The position numbers were made by a program, and so were the translations under genes. A stretch of DNA of 64,000 bases, from positions 1-64,000 of the forward strand of contig CAWBYY010000003.1 of assembly GCA_963793095.1 (NCBI GenBank). Reading direction: 5' to 3'. The stretch is from CAVWDI01 sp963793095 (lineage in GTDB: Bacteria > Chloroflexota > Anaerolineae > Anaerolineales > UBA4823). Below the pieces are notes generated by a model. The model saw only the letters and a list, made by a program, of their open reading frames with translations. It did not search any database and was not told where the DNA came from. Position 1 is the first letter of the stretch, and each line of letters starts with the position of its first letter. Positions 56,582 to 64,000 of the stretch are shown in pieces.

Positions 56582-57605
56582 ATGGCTGTAAAAGTAGGAA
56601 TTAATGGATTTGGTCGAATAGGCCGCCAGGTTCTCAAGGCGATTCTCGAAGAATATGCAGGGGAATTGGAAGTAGTTGCATTTAATGATATTGGTGACCT
56701 TAATACAATGGCTCATCTCTTTAAATACGATTCAAATTATGGAAGATTTGCTGGAAGTGTTGAGGTGAGCGATGATGGGCTGATTGTGAATGGAAATAAG
56801 ATAAGAGCATTCAGCGAAAAGGATCCAGCTCAATTGCCATGGGGTGAATTAGGCGTTGATATTGTTATTGAAGGAACGGGATTATTCCGTAAAAAGGAAG
56901 ACGCTGAGAAACATATCCTCGGTGGAGGGCGCGAAAAAAGTAATCATCACTGCTCCTGCGAAAGGAGACCTTTTGACGGTGGTTCTCGGGGTTAATGATG
57001 ATTGGTATGACTCCAATAAACATCATGTGATCTCAAATGCTTCCTGTACCACCAATTGTCTTGCTCCAGCGGTGAAAGTTGTTCATGATGCTTTCAAGAT
57101 AAAACGCGGCTTCATGACAACTATCCATGCATACACCAATGATCAAAAGATTCTGGATTTGCCGCATAAAGATTTACGCCGGGCAAGGGCTGCCGCGATG
57201 AGTATCATCCCGACAACTACAGGCGCTGCCACAGCTTTAAAACTTGTGATCCCCGAGCTTGAGGGAAAAATTGATGGTTATGCCCTAAGGGTTCCTACTT
57301 CTACTGTTTCAATAGTTGATCTTACAGTGGAACTGGAAACTGCGGTCACCACTGATCAATTACGGGGCGAGTTCCGTAAAGCAGCTGCAGGCTCATTGAA
57401 AGGTATACTCGAAGCTGTTGACGAACCTTTGGTGAGCATAGACTTTAAAGGCAGCAATTTCAGTTCATCAGTTGACCTGCAATTCACGATGGCCCTGGGT
57501 GCCAAAGAAGGCAATCTGGTGAAAGTTGTAACCTGGTATGATAACGAATGGGGTTATTCTGTCAGGACCGCCGATTTAGCTGCTCTGATTGCTAAAAAAA
57601 TGTAA
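56582..57605 (+). CDS. gap: Glyceraldehyde-3-phosphate dehydrogenase, frameshifted at 56927-56929
   Basis: This glycolytic enzyme oxidises glyceraldehyde-3-phosphate with NAD and phosphate. After removal of one G in the GGG run at 56927-56929 the frame is continuous for 340 residues. KVGINGFGRIGRQVLKA is the NAD site, SNASCTTNCLAP holds the catalytic Cys, RRARAAAMSIIPTTTGAA binds phosphate, and WYDNEWGYS ends the protein. The break lies between HILGG and GAKKVII, both highly conserved, so a sequence error is likely. GGAGGCATTTC precedes the ATG. It heads gap-pgk-tpiA, the complete lower-triose module. Confidence 0.92.
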
Positions 57606-57640
57606 AAAATAAGCCCTGGCTAATATATTAATTTAATTCT

Positions 57641-57676
57641 GGAAAACGTGAAACGTGCTCTTGTTTCACGTTTTCC
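57641..57676 (+). repeat. Perfect 14-bp inverted repeat between gap and pgk
   Basis: The arms 57641-57654 (GGAAAACGTGAAAC) and 57663-57676 are exact complements around an 8-nt loop. TTGCCC rather than a T-run follows, and the pgk Shine-Dalgarno (GGAGG at 57683-57687) is only 6 nt further. It is more likely an RNA stability or processing element, or an attenuating hairpin near the pgk start, than a terminator. Confidence 0.7.
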
Positions 57677-57694
57677 TTGCCCGGAGGATATAAA

Positions 57695-58870
57695 ATGTTC
57701 AACAAAAAAACTGTAAAGGATATCGATCTATCAAATAAAAGAGTATTGGTTCGGGTTGATTTTAATGTGCCCTTGAAAGATGGAAAAGTCGCAGACGACA
57801 CTCGCATTCAGGCTGCGTTACCGACAATAAAATACCTGCTTGAAAATAACGCGAGTGTGCTGCTTTGTTCACATCTTGGCCGACCCAAGGGAGTTCCTGA
57901 CATGAATTTTTCACTCCGACCAGTGGCTGACTATCTGGCTGGTGTACTTGAGAGACCGGTCATATTTGTTGATGATTGCATCGGGGAGAGCGCCTTTGAA
58001 GAGGCGAAAAATCTTGAACCCGGAGAAGTGGTACTATTGGAAAATACCAGGTTTCATGCTGGCGAGAAAAACAATGATCCTGAAATGGCGAAAAAACTGG
58101 CATCTCTGGCAGATATCTTTGTTATGGATGCGTTTGGATCTGCGCATAGAGCACATGCTTCCACTGTTGGGGTAGCGGATTACCTGCCTTCCGTAGCAGG
58201 TTTTTTGATGGAAAAGGAAATTAAGTATCTGGGCGAAGCTATCCAGTCCCCTAAAAAACCTTTTGTAGCTATACTGGGAGGTGCGAAGGTCAGCGATAAA
58301 ATCGGGGTAATAAATAATTTGTTGGTGATTTCTGATCAGGTACTAATCGGCGGGGGAATGGCGAATACATTTTTTAAAGCTCAGGGATATCCGGTTGGAG
58401 ATTCTTTAGCCGAAGATAATGTGTTAGATACTGCGCGTGAGATTCTAGAAAATGGTGGCTCAAAGTTAAGGCTTCCTGTCGACGTCGTTATTGCAGATAA
58501 GTATGATGAAAATGCGGAATCGGAAATAATTGCTATGGGGCCAGTTCCGGAGGGGTGGAGAATTCTTGATATTGGACCTGAGACCGTGAAAGCATTTGGG
58601 AAAATTATCGAAAACGCTGGCACCGTTGTTTGGAATGGACCTATGGGTGTTTTTGAATTCCCCAAGTTTTCAAAAGGAACTTTTGGTGTAGCCGATGCGA
58701 TTGCCAGAAGCACTGCGATTTCAATTGTTGGTGGAGGAGATTCTGTAGCGGCAATCAATCAATCCGGAAACCAATCTGAGATATCCCATATATCAACTGG
58801 CGGTGGAGCATCACTCGAAATGTTGGAAGGGAAAGAGCTACCAGGAATAACCGTATTGCTGGATAAATAA
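57695..58870 (+). CDS. pgk: Phosphoglycerate kinase
   Basis: Pgk makes ATP from 1,3-bisphosphoglycerate. I prefer ATG 57695 (391 residues) with GGAGG at 57683-57687, rather than the upstream ATG-less frame extension. Motifs are VLVRVDFNVPLKDG at the N-terminus, LLCSHLGRPKG, LLENTRFHAGEKNND, the hinge KPFVAILGGAKVSDKI, and the nucleotide loop VGGGDSVAA near the end. It is second in gap-pgk-tpiA. Confidence 0.96.
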   Translation: MFNKKTVKDIDLSNKRVLVRVDFNVPLKDGKVADDTRIQAALPTIKYLLENNASVLLCSHLGRPKGVPDMNFSLRPVADYLAGVLERPVIFVDDCIGESAFEEAKNLEPGEVVLLENTRFHAGEKNNDPEMAKKLASLADIFVMDAFGSAHRAHASTVGVADYLPSVAGFLMEKEIKYLGEAIQSPKKPFVAILGGAKVSDKIGVINNLLVISDQVLIGGGMANTFFKAQGYPVGDSLAEDNVLDTAREILENGGSKLRLPVDVVIADKYDENAESEIIAMGPVPEGWRILDIGPETVKAFGKIIENAGTVVWNGPMGVFEFPKFSKGTFGVADAIARSTAISIVGGGDSVAAINQSGNQSEISHISTGGGASLEMLEGKELPGITVLLDK

Positions 58871-58914
58871 TGTTATTCAAATAAATTAAGAACTAATCTG
58901 GAGAGTGAATAATT

Positions 58915-59685
58915 ATGCGGAAACCTCTTGTCGCTGGAAATTGGAAGATGAATAAAACTATCAGTGAAGCGCGTCAATTAACAATTGATCTTATTCATGA
59001 GTTGAGGGAGATTGAATCTGTTGAAGTGGTGTTATGCCCGCCATTTACAGCGCTCACCGCAGTGGAAGAATCGATATCCAAGACCAATATTAAACTTGGA
59101 GCCCAGAACATATACTGGAAAAATTCTGGTGCATTTACTGGTGAGATCTCACCTGTAATGGTTGCCGAACTATGCAGATACGTAATCATTGGTCACTCAG
59201 AACGTAGAGCGTATTTTGGTGAGAATGATGAAACGGTCAATTGGAAGATGAAAAGCGCGCTTGAACATAATCTAATTCCGATTATGTGTGTTGGGGAGAC
59301 ATTGGATGAAAATGAAGCAGGACGAACTGATGAAGTGGTCTCCCGCCAGGTGAAGAACGGATTGGCGGGGATTGATCCGAAGATTATTTCCGGGAACGTT
59401 ATTTCACTCGTGCTTGCTTACGAGCCGGTATGGGCAATTGGTACCGGGAAAGCCGCCACAGTGGAGGATGCTGATGGTGTTATTACTAACATTGTCCGTC
59501 GTTCATTGTCAAATATCTTTGGTGATGAATTATCAAAACGAGTTCAGGTTTTGTATGGCGGTTCAGTAAATGGAGATAATGCTGGAGAATTCTTTGCTGT
59601 TGAAAATATTGATGGAGCACTAGTTGGAGGCGCTTCATTGAAAGCAATGGAGTTTGCTAAAATTGTTCAGGCTGCTGTAAGTTGA
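58915..59685 (+). CDS. tpiA: Triosephosphate isomerase
   Basis: TpiA interconverts dihydroxyacetone phosphate and glyceraldehyde-3-phosphate. The 256-residue TIM barrel begins RKPLVAGNWKMNKT (Asn and Lys of the active site). It has IIGHSERRAYFGE with the catalytic His near residue 94, LAYEPVWAIGTGKAA with the catalytic Glu, and the phosphate loop VLYGGSVNGDNA. All key residues are present. It ends the glycolytic triad, 44 nt after pgk. Confidence 0.96.
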   Translation: MRKPLVAGNWKMNKTISEARQLTIDLIHELREIESVEVVLCPPFTALTAVEESISKTNIKLGAQNIYWKNSGAFTGEISPVMVAELCRYVIIGHSERRAYFGENDETVNWKMKSALEHNLIPIMCVGETLDENEAGRTDEVVSRQVKNGLAGIDPKIISGNVISLVLAYEPVWAIGTGKAATVEDADGVITNIVRRSLSNIFGDELSKRVQVLYGGSVNGDNAGEFFAVENIDGALVGGASLKAMEFAKIVQAAVS

Positions 59686-59746
59686 ATCGACGGATAACCT
59701 TTGTTTTACAGTTTCTCTTGTCCTGGGCAGAAATTGAACAATTTTT

Positions 59747-59826
59747 ACCTGACCTTTGTTATCATTAGCGTAAAATAACAGGAAAAAAAAGAGAGAACCT
59801 GCTGGATAAGTTCCGGCAGATTTTTT
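59747..59826 (+). promoter_or_regulatory. Promoter and short leader of the NusG-like gene
   Basis: CTGACC, a 16-nt spacer and TAAAAT (59771-59776) form a candidate promoter placing the start near 59783. The leader of about 45 nt contains the terminator-like hairpin that abuts the start codon. It is A/G-rich at its beginning (GGAAAAAAAAGAGAG). Confidence 0.5.
59799..59826 (+). terminator. Terminator-like hairpin immediately before the NusG-like start
   Basis: CTGCTGGA (59799-59806) pairs with TCCGGCAG (59112+700, i.e. 59812-59819), one G-T pair, 5-nt loop, followed by A and six T up to the ATG at 59827. It has the full form of an intrinsic terminator. Its position in the 5' leader rather than after tpiA suggests attenuation of the downstream cluster, though it may simply end the tpiA transcript. 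Confidence 0.7.
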
Positions 59827-60339
59827 ATGATGAATTATTGGTATGCATTAAGAACTAAACCTCGCAAAGAAGATGTGGTTTGGCGTCAGGTACTTTCACA
59901 GGGAATTGAAGTTTATTATCCTCGTTTACGGGTATATCCTAAAAATCCAAGAGCCAGAAAACGAAAGCCATATTTTCCGGGATACCTGTTTGTAAATGTA
60001 AATTTAGAGCAAGTTGGATTGTCTGAGTTTCAATGGATGCCTCATACAAATGGCCTGGTAAGTTTTGGAGGTGAGCCGGCTGTTGTCCCCGAAAATTTAA
60101 TTCATGAAATCCGGTCCCGTATCGAAAAAATTAATGCTGCAGGAGGTGAGGAGTTAGCAGGTTTACAACCCGGGGATGAAGTGAGAATTAATGAAGGTCC
60201 ATTTCAAGGTTACCAGGCGATATTTGACTCAACATTACCCGGGAATGTCCGGGTGAGAGTACTACTTGAACTGCTCGGAAGCCAGAGGCAGGTACCTTTG
60301 GAACTCGATGCTGATTCAATACAATCGAAAAGGAAATAG
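59827..60339 (+). CDS. NusG paralogue (RfaH/UpxY/LoaP type antiterminator)
   Basis: This 170-residue protein has an NGN domain (YWYALRTKPRKEDVVWRQV, then KRKPYFPGYLFVNVNL, about residues 3-105) and a C-terminal KOW domain (LQPGDEVRINEGPFQGYQAIF, 120-165). Specialised NusG paralogues that lead polysaccharide operons promote transcription through long gene clusters. The position directly before two gmd-like genes, a WecG-type transferase and more glycan genes fits this. The start may be ATG 59827 or 59830. No Shine-Dalgarno is visible, because the terminator stem and T-run occupy the space. Autoregulation through that hairpin is a reasonable inference. Confidence 0.87.
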   Translation: MMNYWYALRTKPRKEDVVWRQVLSQGIEVYYPRLRVYPKNPRARKRKPYFPGYLFVNVNLEQVGLSEFQWMPHTNGLVSFGGEPAVVPENLIHEIRSRIEKINAAGGEELAGLQPGDEVRINEGPFQGYQAIFDSTLPGNVRVRVLLELLGSQRQVPLELDADSIQSKRK

Positions 60340-60347
60340 TAACTTAT

Positions 60348-61415
60348 ATGAAGAAAGCCCTGATAACAGGTATCACCGGCCAGGATGGATCGTATCTGGC
60401 AGAATTATTATTATCAAAAGGGTACGAGGTACACGGTCTTATTAGACGGGCAAGCACATTCAACACAAAAAGAATTGACCATTTATATCGCGATCCTCAC
60501 AACGGTGTGAAAGTTCTCCTTTTCCTGCATTATGGTGACCTGGCAAATACAGGAAACCTGATTGATCTGATATATGAAATTAAGCCGGATGAGATATATC
60601 ATCTTGCTGCCCAGAGTCACGTCAGGGTCAGTTTTGATCTACCTGAATACACCGGCGATATCACAGGTCTGGGCACAATTCGAATCCTGGAAGCCGTTAG
60701 AAAGAGCGGATTGAACACAAGGTTCTATCAGGCTTCTTCGAGTGAGATGTATGGCAGCGCACCTCCCCCTCAAAACGAAAATACTCCTTTTCAACCAAGG
60801 AGCCCTTATGCTGCCGCAAAGTTATATTCTTACTGGATCACACGCAACTATCGCAGGGGGTATAAAATCTTCGCATGTAATGGGATTCTGTTCAATCACG
60901 AATCGCCTCGCCGTGGTGAGACTTTCGTGACCCGTAAGGTTACCCGTGCGGTTGCGGCTATTGTGGCTGGGAAGCAGGATACTCTCTACCTGGGAAATTT
61001 AGATGCAAAACGCGATTGGGGTTATTCTCCTGATTACGTTGCCGCGATGTGGAAGATGCTGCAGCATGGCAGTCCCGGTGATTTTGTAATTGGAACCGGA
61101 GAGGCGCATTCGGTACGAGAACTGCTCGATGAAGCATTTGGTTATGTGAATCTGGATTGGAAGGATTATGTAAAAATCGACCCTCGCTACTACAGACCAA
61201 CAGAAGTTGATTATTTACTTGCGGATGCGTCGTTAGCTAAAAGTGAGTTGAACTGGGAACCTAGGATATTCTTCAAAGATCTGGTACGGATAATGGTTGA
61301 CGCTGATATGGAATTACTTGGATTGGATGGTCCCGGTGAAGGAAAGAAGATTATGGAAGCGCACCACGGCAAATGGCACCGATGGCAGGACCAGGTAATC
61401 AGTATGGAAGGTTGA
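60348..61415 (+). CDS. gmd: GDP-mannose 4,6-dehydratase
   Basis: Gmd converts GDP-mannose to GDP-4-keto-6-deoxymannose, the precursor of GDP-fucose, GDP-rhamnose and related sugars. The 355-residue short-chain dehydrogenase has ALITGITGQDGSYLAELLL as the NADP site, HLAAQSHVRVSF, the catalytic FYQASSSEMYG with SPYAAAKLYSYW (Tyr-x3-Lys), and FNHESPRRGETFVTRKV. Length and motifs are standard. Its ribosome binding site AAAGGAA lies in the end of the antiterminator gene. A divergent paralogue follows after 4 nt. Confidence 0.95.
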   Translation: MKKALITGITGQDGSYLAELLLSKGYEVHGLIRRASTFNTKRIDHLYRDPHNGVKVLLFLHYGDLANTGNLIDLIYEIKPDEIYHLAAQSHVRVSFDLPEYTGDITGLGTIRILEAVRKSGLNTRFYQASSSEMYGSAPPPQNENTPFQPRSPYAAAKLYSYWITRNYRRGYKIFACNGILFNHESPRRGETFVTRKVTRAVAAIVAGKQDTLYLGNLDAKRDWGYSPDYVAAMWKMLQHGSPGDFVIGTGEAHSVRELLDEAFGYVNLDWKDYVKIDPRYYRPTEVDYLLADASLAKSELNWEPRIFFKDLVRIMVDADMELLGLDGPGEGKKIMEAHHGKWHRWQDQVISMEG

Positions 61416-61419
61416 GCTA

Positions 61420-62394
61420 TTGAGCAGATCCGTAATTTTTGGGGTAAATGGTCAGGATGGTTCATATTTGGCGGAACTTCTTTTGGAGCAAGGCAATGAA
61501 GTTTATGGTTGGATACCGAATGATATTCCTGTTCAATTAGACAATATAAATCATATTATTGATCGAATAAGCCTGGTAGAAGGTAGTTTAAAACACAAGG
61601 GCTCACTTTTTGAGTGTATTTCAGATATCCAACCAGAAGAAATATATAATTTTGCTTCCCCATCCTCCCCGTATGATTCCTGGAATTCGAGCATAGATGT
61701 CGGAGATTATGCGGGTTTAGGTGCAGCCCGATTGCTGGAGGCAGTTAGGAACATCAAGCCAGATTCTCATTATTATCAAGCCTCATCAAGTGAATTATTT
61801 GGTAATCCAGTAGAAATACCCCAGAACGAAAATACTCTTTTTCAGCCCCGAAACCCTTATGGAATAGCAAAATTGTATGCCCATTGGATGACAGTTCGAT
61901 ACCGCCAACAATTTGGGTTATTTGCAATATCGGGAATATTGTTCAATCATGAAAGTCCCAGGAGGGATTTAAAGTTTGTTACAAGAAAAATCGCCAATAC
62001 TGCTGCAAAGATAAAATTAGGTTTAGAAGTTGAATTGAGATTAGGCGATTTGGAAGCCAGGAGAGATTGGGGTTTTGCCAAGGATTACACCGAAGCTATT
62101 TTATTAATGATGCAGCAGGATAAACCCGAAGATTATGTGATTGGAACAGGTAAAACTCACTCCGTTCGAGAATTCTGTGAAATTACTTTCAGCCATCTGG
62201 GATTGGACTACAGGGACTTTGTTGTTAGTGATAAACGATTTATGCGGCCAACTGAAGATAGACAGCTGGTGGCTGACCCCAGCAAAGCCATCAATCAATT
62301 AGATTGGAAACCCAAAATTGAATTCAAGCAGCTGGTGAAAATGATGGTCGATTCCGATCTGGAAAAACTCAGGTCTTCAATGTATTTAGGTTGA
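61420..62394 (+). CDS. GDP-mannose 4,6-dehydratase-like SDR, tandem paralogue
   Basis: The 324-residue protein keeps the SDR core of its neighbour: VIFGVNGQDGSYLAELLL, YYQASSSELFG with NPYGIAKLYAHW (Tyr-x3-Lys), FNHESPRRDLKFVTRKI, and the C-terminal RPTEDRQLVADPSKA. It is about 30 residues shorter, with the segment after the NAD(P) site (about 30-60) replaced. The HxAAQSHV motif becomes NFASPSSPYDSW. It may act on a different nucleotide sugar, for example as a reductase or epimerase partner of Gmd; this is inference. The TTG start at 61420 lies 4 nt after the gmd stop, with AAGG upstream. Confidence 0.82.
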   Translation: MSRSVIFGVNGQDGSYLAELLLEQGNEVYGWIPNDIPVQLDNINHIIDRISLVEGSLKHKGSLFECISDIQPEEIYNFASPSSPYDSWNSSIDVGDYAGLGAARLLEAVRNIKPDSHYYQASSSELFGNPVEIPQNENTLFQPRNPYGIAKLYAHWMTVRYRQQFGLFAISGILFNHESPRRDLKFVTRKIANTAAKIKLGLEVELRLGDLEARRDWGFAKDYTEAILLMMQQDKPEDYVIGTGKTHSVREFCEITFSHLGLDYRDFVVSDKRFMRPTEDRQLVADPSKAINQLDWKPKIEFKQLVKMMVDSDLEKLRSSMYLG

Positions 62395-62449
62395 AATATT
62401 TAACCCTTGAATTGAATTATTTATAATAAAGATTTTCATTAGCGGAAAT

Positions 62450-63223
62450 TTGGTTAAATTGAATTCGGTCAATCTCCTCGGGATTAATATCCATTGTATA
62501 AACCAAGAGGGAATTCTTAAATCAATCTTAACCTGGAACTCCAATGCAGAGAGAAGAAAAATTGTTTACGCTAATGCTCATTGTCTCAATATCGCCTCAG
62601 TAAATAAAGAATATTCCGATGTCCTTAATCAGGCTGATCTTGTACTTCCTGACGGGTTAAGCGTTGTCTGGGGGAGTAAATTATTGGGAGGATGCAAACT
62701 TCAGAAAATCTCATCAATTCATTGGGTTGACAGGATATTTGATTTTATTGTACGAAATAAATTGCGGATTTATATAATCGCTGGCAAACCTGAGATAATT
62801 ACCAGAGCTGTAAATACCATCTTAAAGATTCATCCAGAAATGGAAATAACAGGATATAGCAGCGGTTATCTGACTGAGGAAAGCCAGCAGCAGGTTCTGG
62901 ATGAGATAAATGGTATCTCTCCTGATATCCTCTTCGTCGGAATGGGTAGCCCACATCAGGAATTTTGGATCCATAAAAACCAGGAACAGATTTCTGCGAA
63001 AATCTGTTGGGCAGTTGGCGCGTTGTTCGACTATTTAGCGGGGGTGGAAAGGATTGCCCCTGGTTGGGTATCTGGGATCGGATTAGAATGGCTCTGGCGT
63101 TTATGTTTGGATCCAAAAGGGAAGTGGAAGAGATACTTGATAGGAAATCCGTTGTTTATTTACCGGATTTTAAAACAAAAATTTGGAACAAAATCAATAA
63201 ACCATAAAGAGGAAATTAAATGA
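62450..63223 (+). CDS. WecG/TagA/CpsF family glycosyltransferase
   Basis: Enzymes of this family add N-acetylmannosaminuronate, N-acetylmannosamine or similar sugars to lipid-linked intermediates. The 257-residue protein has ANAHCLNIASVNKEY, ADLVLPDGLSVVWGSKLL (catalytic-type Asp), LFVGMGSPHQEFWIHKN and AVGALFDYLAGVERIAPGW with WLWRLCLDPKGKWKRYL. No ATG is available at the start; TTG 62450 is used, TTG 62459 is possible, and GCGGAAA is the likely ribosome binding site. It overlaps the phosphatase gene by 4 nt (ATGA), so the two are translationally coupled. Confidence 0.9.
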   Translation: MVKLNSVNLLGINIHCINQEGILKSILTWNSNAERRKIVYANAHCLNIASVNKEYSDVLNQADLVLPDGLSVVWGSKLLGGCKLQKISSIHWVDRIFDFIVRNKLRIYIIAGKPEIITRAVNTILKIHPEMEITGYSSGYLTEESQQQVLDEINGISPDILFVGMGSPHQEFWIHKNQEQISAKICWAVGALFDYLAGVERIAPGWVSGIGLEWLWRLCLDPKGKWKRYLIGNPLFIYRILKQKFGTKSINHKEEIK

Positions 63224-63678
63224 ATTCTGTTCTTTTTGTCTGTACAGCCAACATCTGCCGGTCACCAATGGCGGAAGGGTTGCTGAAAATAATCACCAGA
63301 GATCGAGAGGAACAATGGGAAATCCAATCCGCTGGTGTGTGGGCATATAATGACCAACCAGCAGCGATAAATACAATAAAGATTCTGGAAGAATATGGAA
63401 TCGACCTGAGTGATCACCGTTCAAAGTCTATAACTGAAGATCTGCTGGAGGATTTTTATCTAATCCTTGTGATGGAAAGGAATCACAAAGAAACATTGGA
63501 AATAGCTTTTCCTGATAGATTATCAAAAATTTTTATGCTTGGTGAATTGGATGGAAGTATGAAAGATATCCAAGACCCAATTGGGGGGTCAATAGAGGAT
63601 TTCAGGTCAATGGCTGAACAAATCAACACGATCTTGGTGAACCAATTCGAAATGATATACAAGCTTTCGAAAAGTTGA
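63220..63678 (+). CDS. Low-molecular-weight protein tyrosine phosphatase
   Basis: The 152-residue protein has the phosphatase loop CTANICR(S) with Cys8 and Arg14, followed by PMAEGLL, and an Asp in the QDPIGGS loop near residue 118 as general acid. In polysaccharide clusters such enzymes (Wzb type) dephosphorylate the tyrosine autokinase that controls chain length. No kinase is visible before the window ends. It is coupled to the WecG-type gene by an ATGA overlap. Confidence 0.9.
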   Translation: MNSVLFVCTANICRSPMAEGLLKIITRDREEQWEIQSAGVWAYNDQPAAINTIKILEEYGIDLSDHRSKSITEDLLEDFYLILVMERNHKETLEIAFPDRLSKIFMLGELDGSMKDIQDPIGGSIEDFRSMAEQINTILVNQFEMIYKLSKS

Positions 63679-63687
63679 CAGTTGAAA

Positions 63688-64000
63688 ATGATTGAGATTA
63701 ACGACCATTCCGTTCGTATTCGTGAAGTTGACGGAATTCTCATCATTTTATTAATTGCCCTACTTCATGGTCTGGTTTTCGTTTATCTGGTACCACCCTG
63801 GCAGCATTATGACGAACCCAACCATTTTGAATACGTTTGGCTCATTGCAAGTCGAAATAAGCTCCCTGAATTTAATGATTATGATCCCGGATTGAGTTTT
63901 TCTGTCCTGGAATCAATGTATGCCAACGAATTTTATAAGGGATTGGAATATCAACCGGAATTAGGGACGCCGCAGGACCAAAGGCCGGTGCCGGGAGTTT
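63688..64000 (+). CDS. Membrane protein, probable glycosyltransferase or DUF2142 type, cut by window end
   Basis: ATG 63688 opens a frame that runs past the end of the window. It starts with a short polar stretch, then one hydrophobic helix (GILIILLIALLHGLVFVYLV, about residues 17-36), followed by PPWQHYDEPNHFEYVWLI, an Asp/Glu/His-rich first extracytoplasmic loop typical of GT-C-fold or DUF2142-type proteins. Only the first 104 residues are visible, so the family is tentative. The stop of the phosphatase is 9 nt upstream. Confidence 0.65.
   Translation, partial: MIEINDHSVRIREVDGILIILLIALLHGLVFVYLVPPWQHYDEPNHFEYVWLIASRNKLPEFNDYDPGLSFSVLESMYANEFYKGLEYQPELGTPQDQRPVPGV

Noticed and set aside
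56921..56935. Programmed frameshift in gap
   Set aside because: No slippery heptamer in phase; one extra G in a GGG run explains it.
57641..57676. Intrinsic terminator between gap and pgk
   Set aside because: Stem is strong but no T-run follows; listed as an inverted repeat.

Overview
The window looks like a piece of a Chloroflexota chromosome, most likely Anaerolineae or a relative. This is inference from gene content: a complex I membrane-arm cluster with two nuoM genes, an F-type ATP synthase b subunit fused to a piece of delta, a TgpA-type transglutaminase, a CpXC protein, an FHA/Ser-Thr kinase pair, FemAB-type peptidoglycan bridge enzymes and an Ala-tRNA/T-box/ilvE/leuS segment. No rRNA, CRISPR array or intact insertion sequence was seen.

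Layout. (1) 1-5835 is a very AT-rich accessory stretch ending at a tRNA-Ala(GGC) gene. It holds the decayed C-terminus of a tyrosine recombinase, a decayed gene with an ExK nuclease-like motif, and two adjacent NERD-nuclease/UvrD-type helicase genes. The first helicase gene is broken by two -1 shifts, one exactly on an A_AAA_AAG slippery heptamer; the second has Arg in place of the Walker A Lys. (2) 5836-10512 is clearly GC-richer: tRNA-Ala, a leucine-type T-box leader, ilvE, leuS, ridA. (3) 10687-17335 is a surface-polymer block: ExoA-like glycosyltransferase, polyprenyl-phosphate sugar transferase, PglF/CapD-like dehydratase, and two tandem FemAB-type transferases. It is followed by a D-cysteine desulfhydrase-like enzyme and a convergent transglutaminase membrane protein. 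(4) 21216-32976 is bioenergetic: nuoA-H-J-K-L-M-M-N without nuoB/C/D/E/F/G/I, then atpI-like, atpB, atpE and an atpF-delta fusion, closed by a terminator without atpA/G/D/C. (5) 33098-47905 is mixed: murE, a formate/nitrite channel with a RAM-domain protein, a heterodimeric ABC exporter, uppP, tgt, a class III aminotransferase with an internal stop, a histidine kinase, a CpXC protein, and a divergent FHA-winged-helix regulator and Ser/Thr kinase. (6) 47939-56470: GH3 protein, orphan CoA-transferase subunit, GDPD, GT2, recJ, YvcK. (7) 56582-59685: gap-pgk-tpiA. (8) 59827 to the end: a NusG-paralogue-led polysaccharide cluster (two gmd-like genes, WecG/TagA glycosyltransferase, low-molecular-weight Tyr phosphatase, start of a membrane protein).

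Single-base indels or an in-frame stop interrupt at least six otherwise well-conserved genes, including gap. That density fits base-level sequence errors better than biology, so each break needs checking against reads. Several genes (atpI-like, murE, the Ser/Thr kinase, GT2) have a -10 box almost touching the start codon, suggesting leaderless transcripts.
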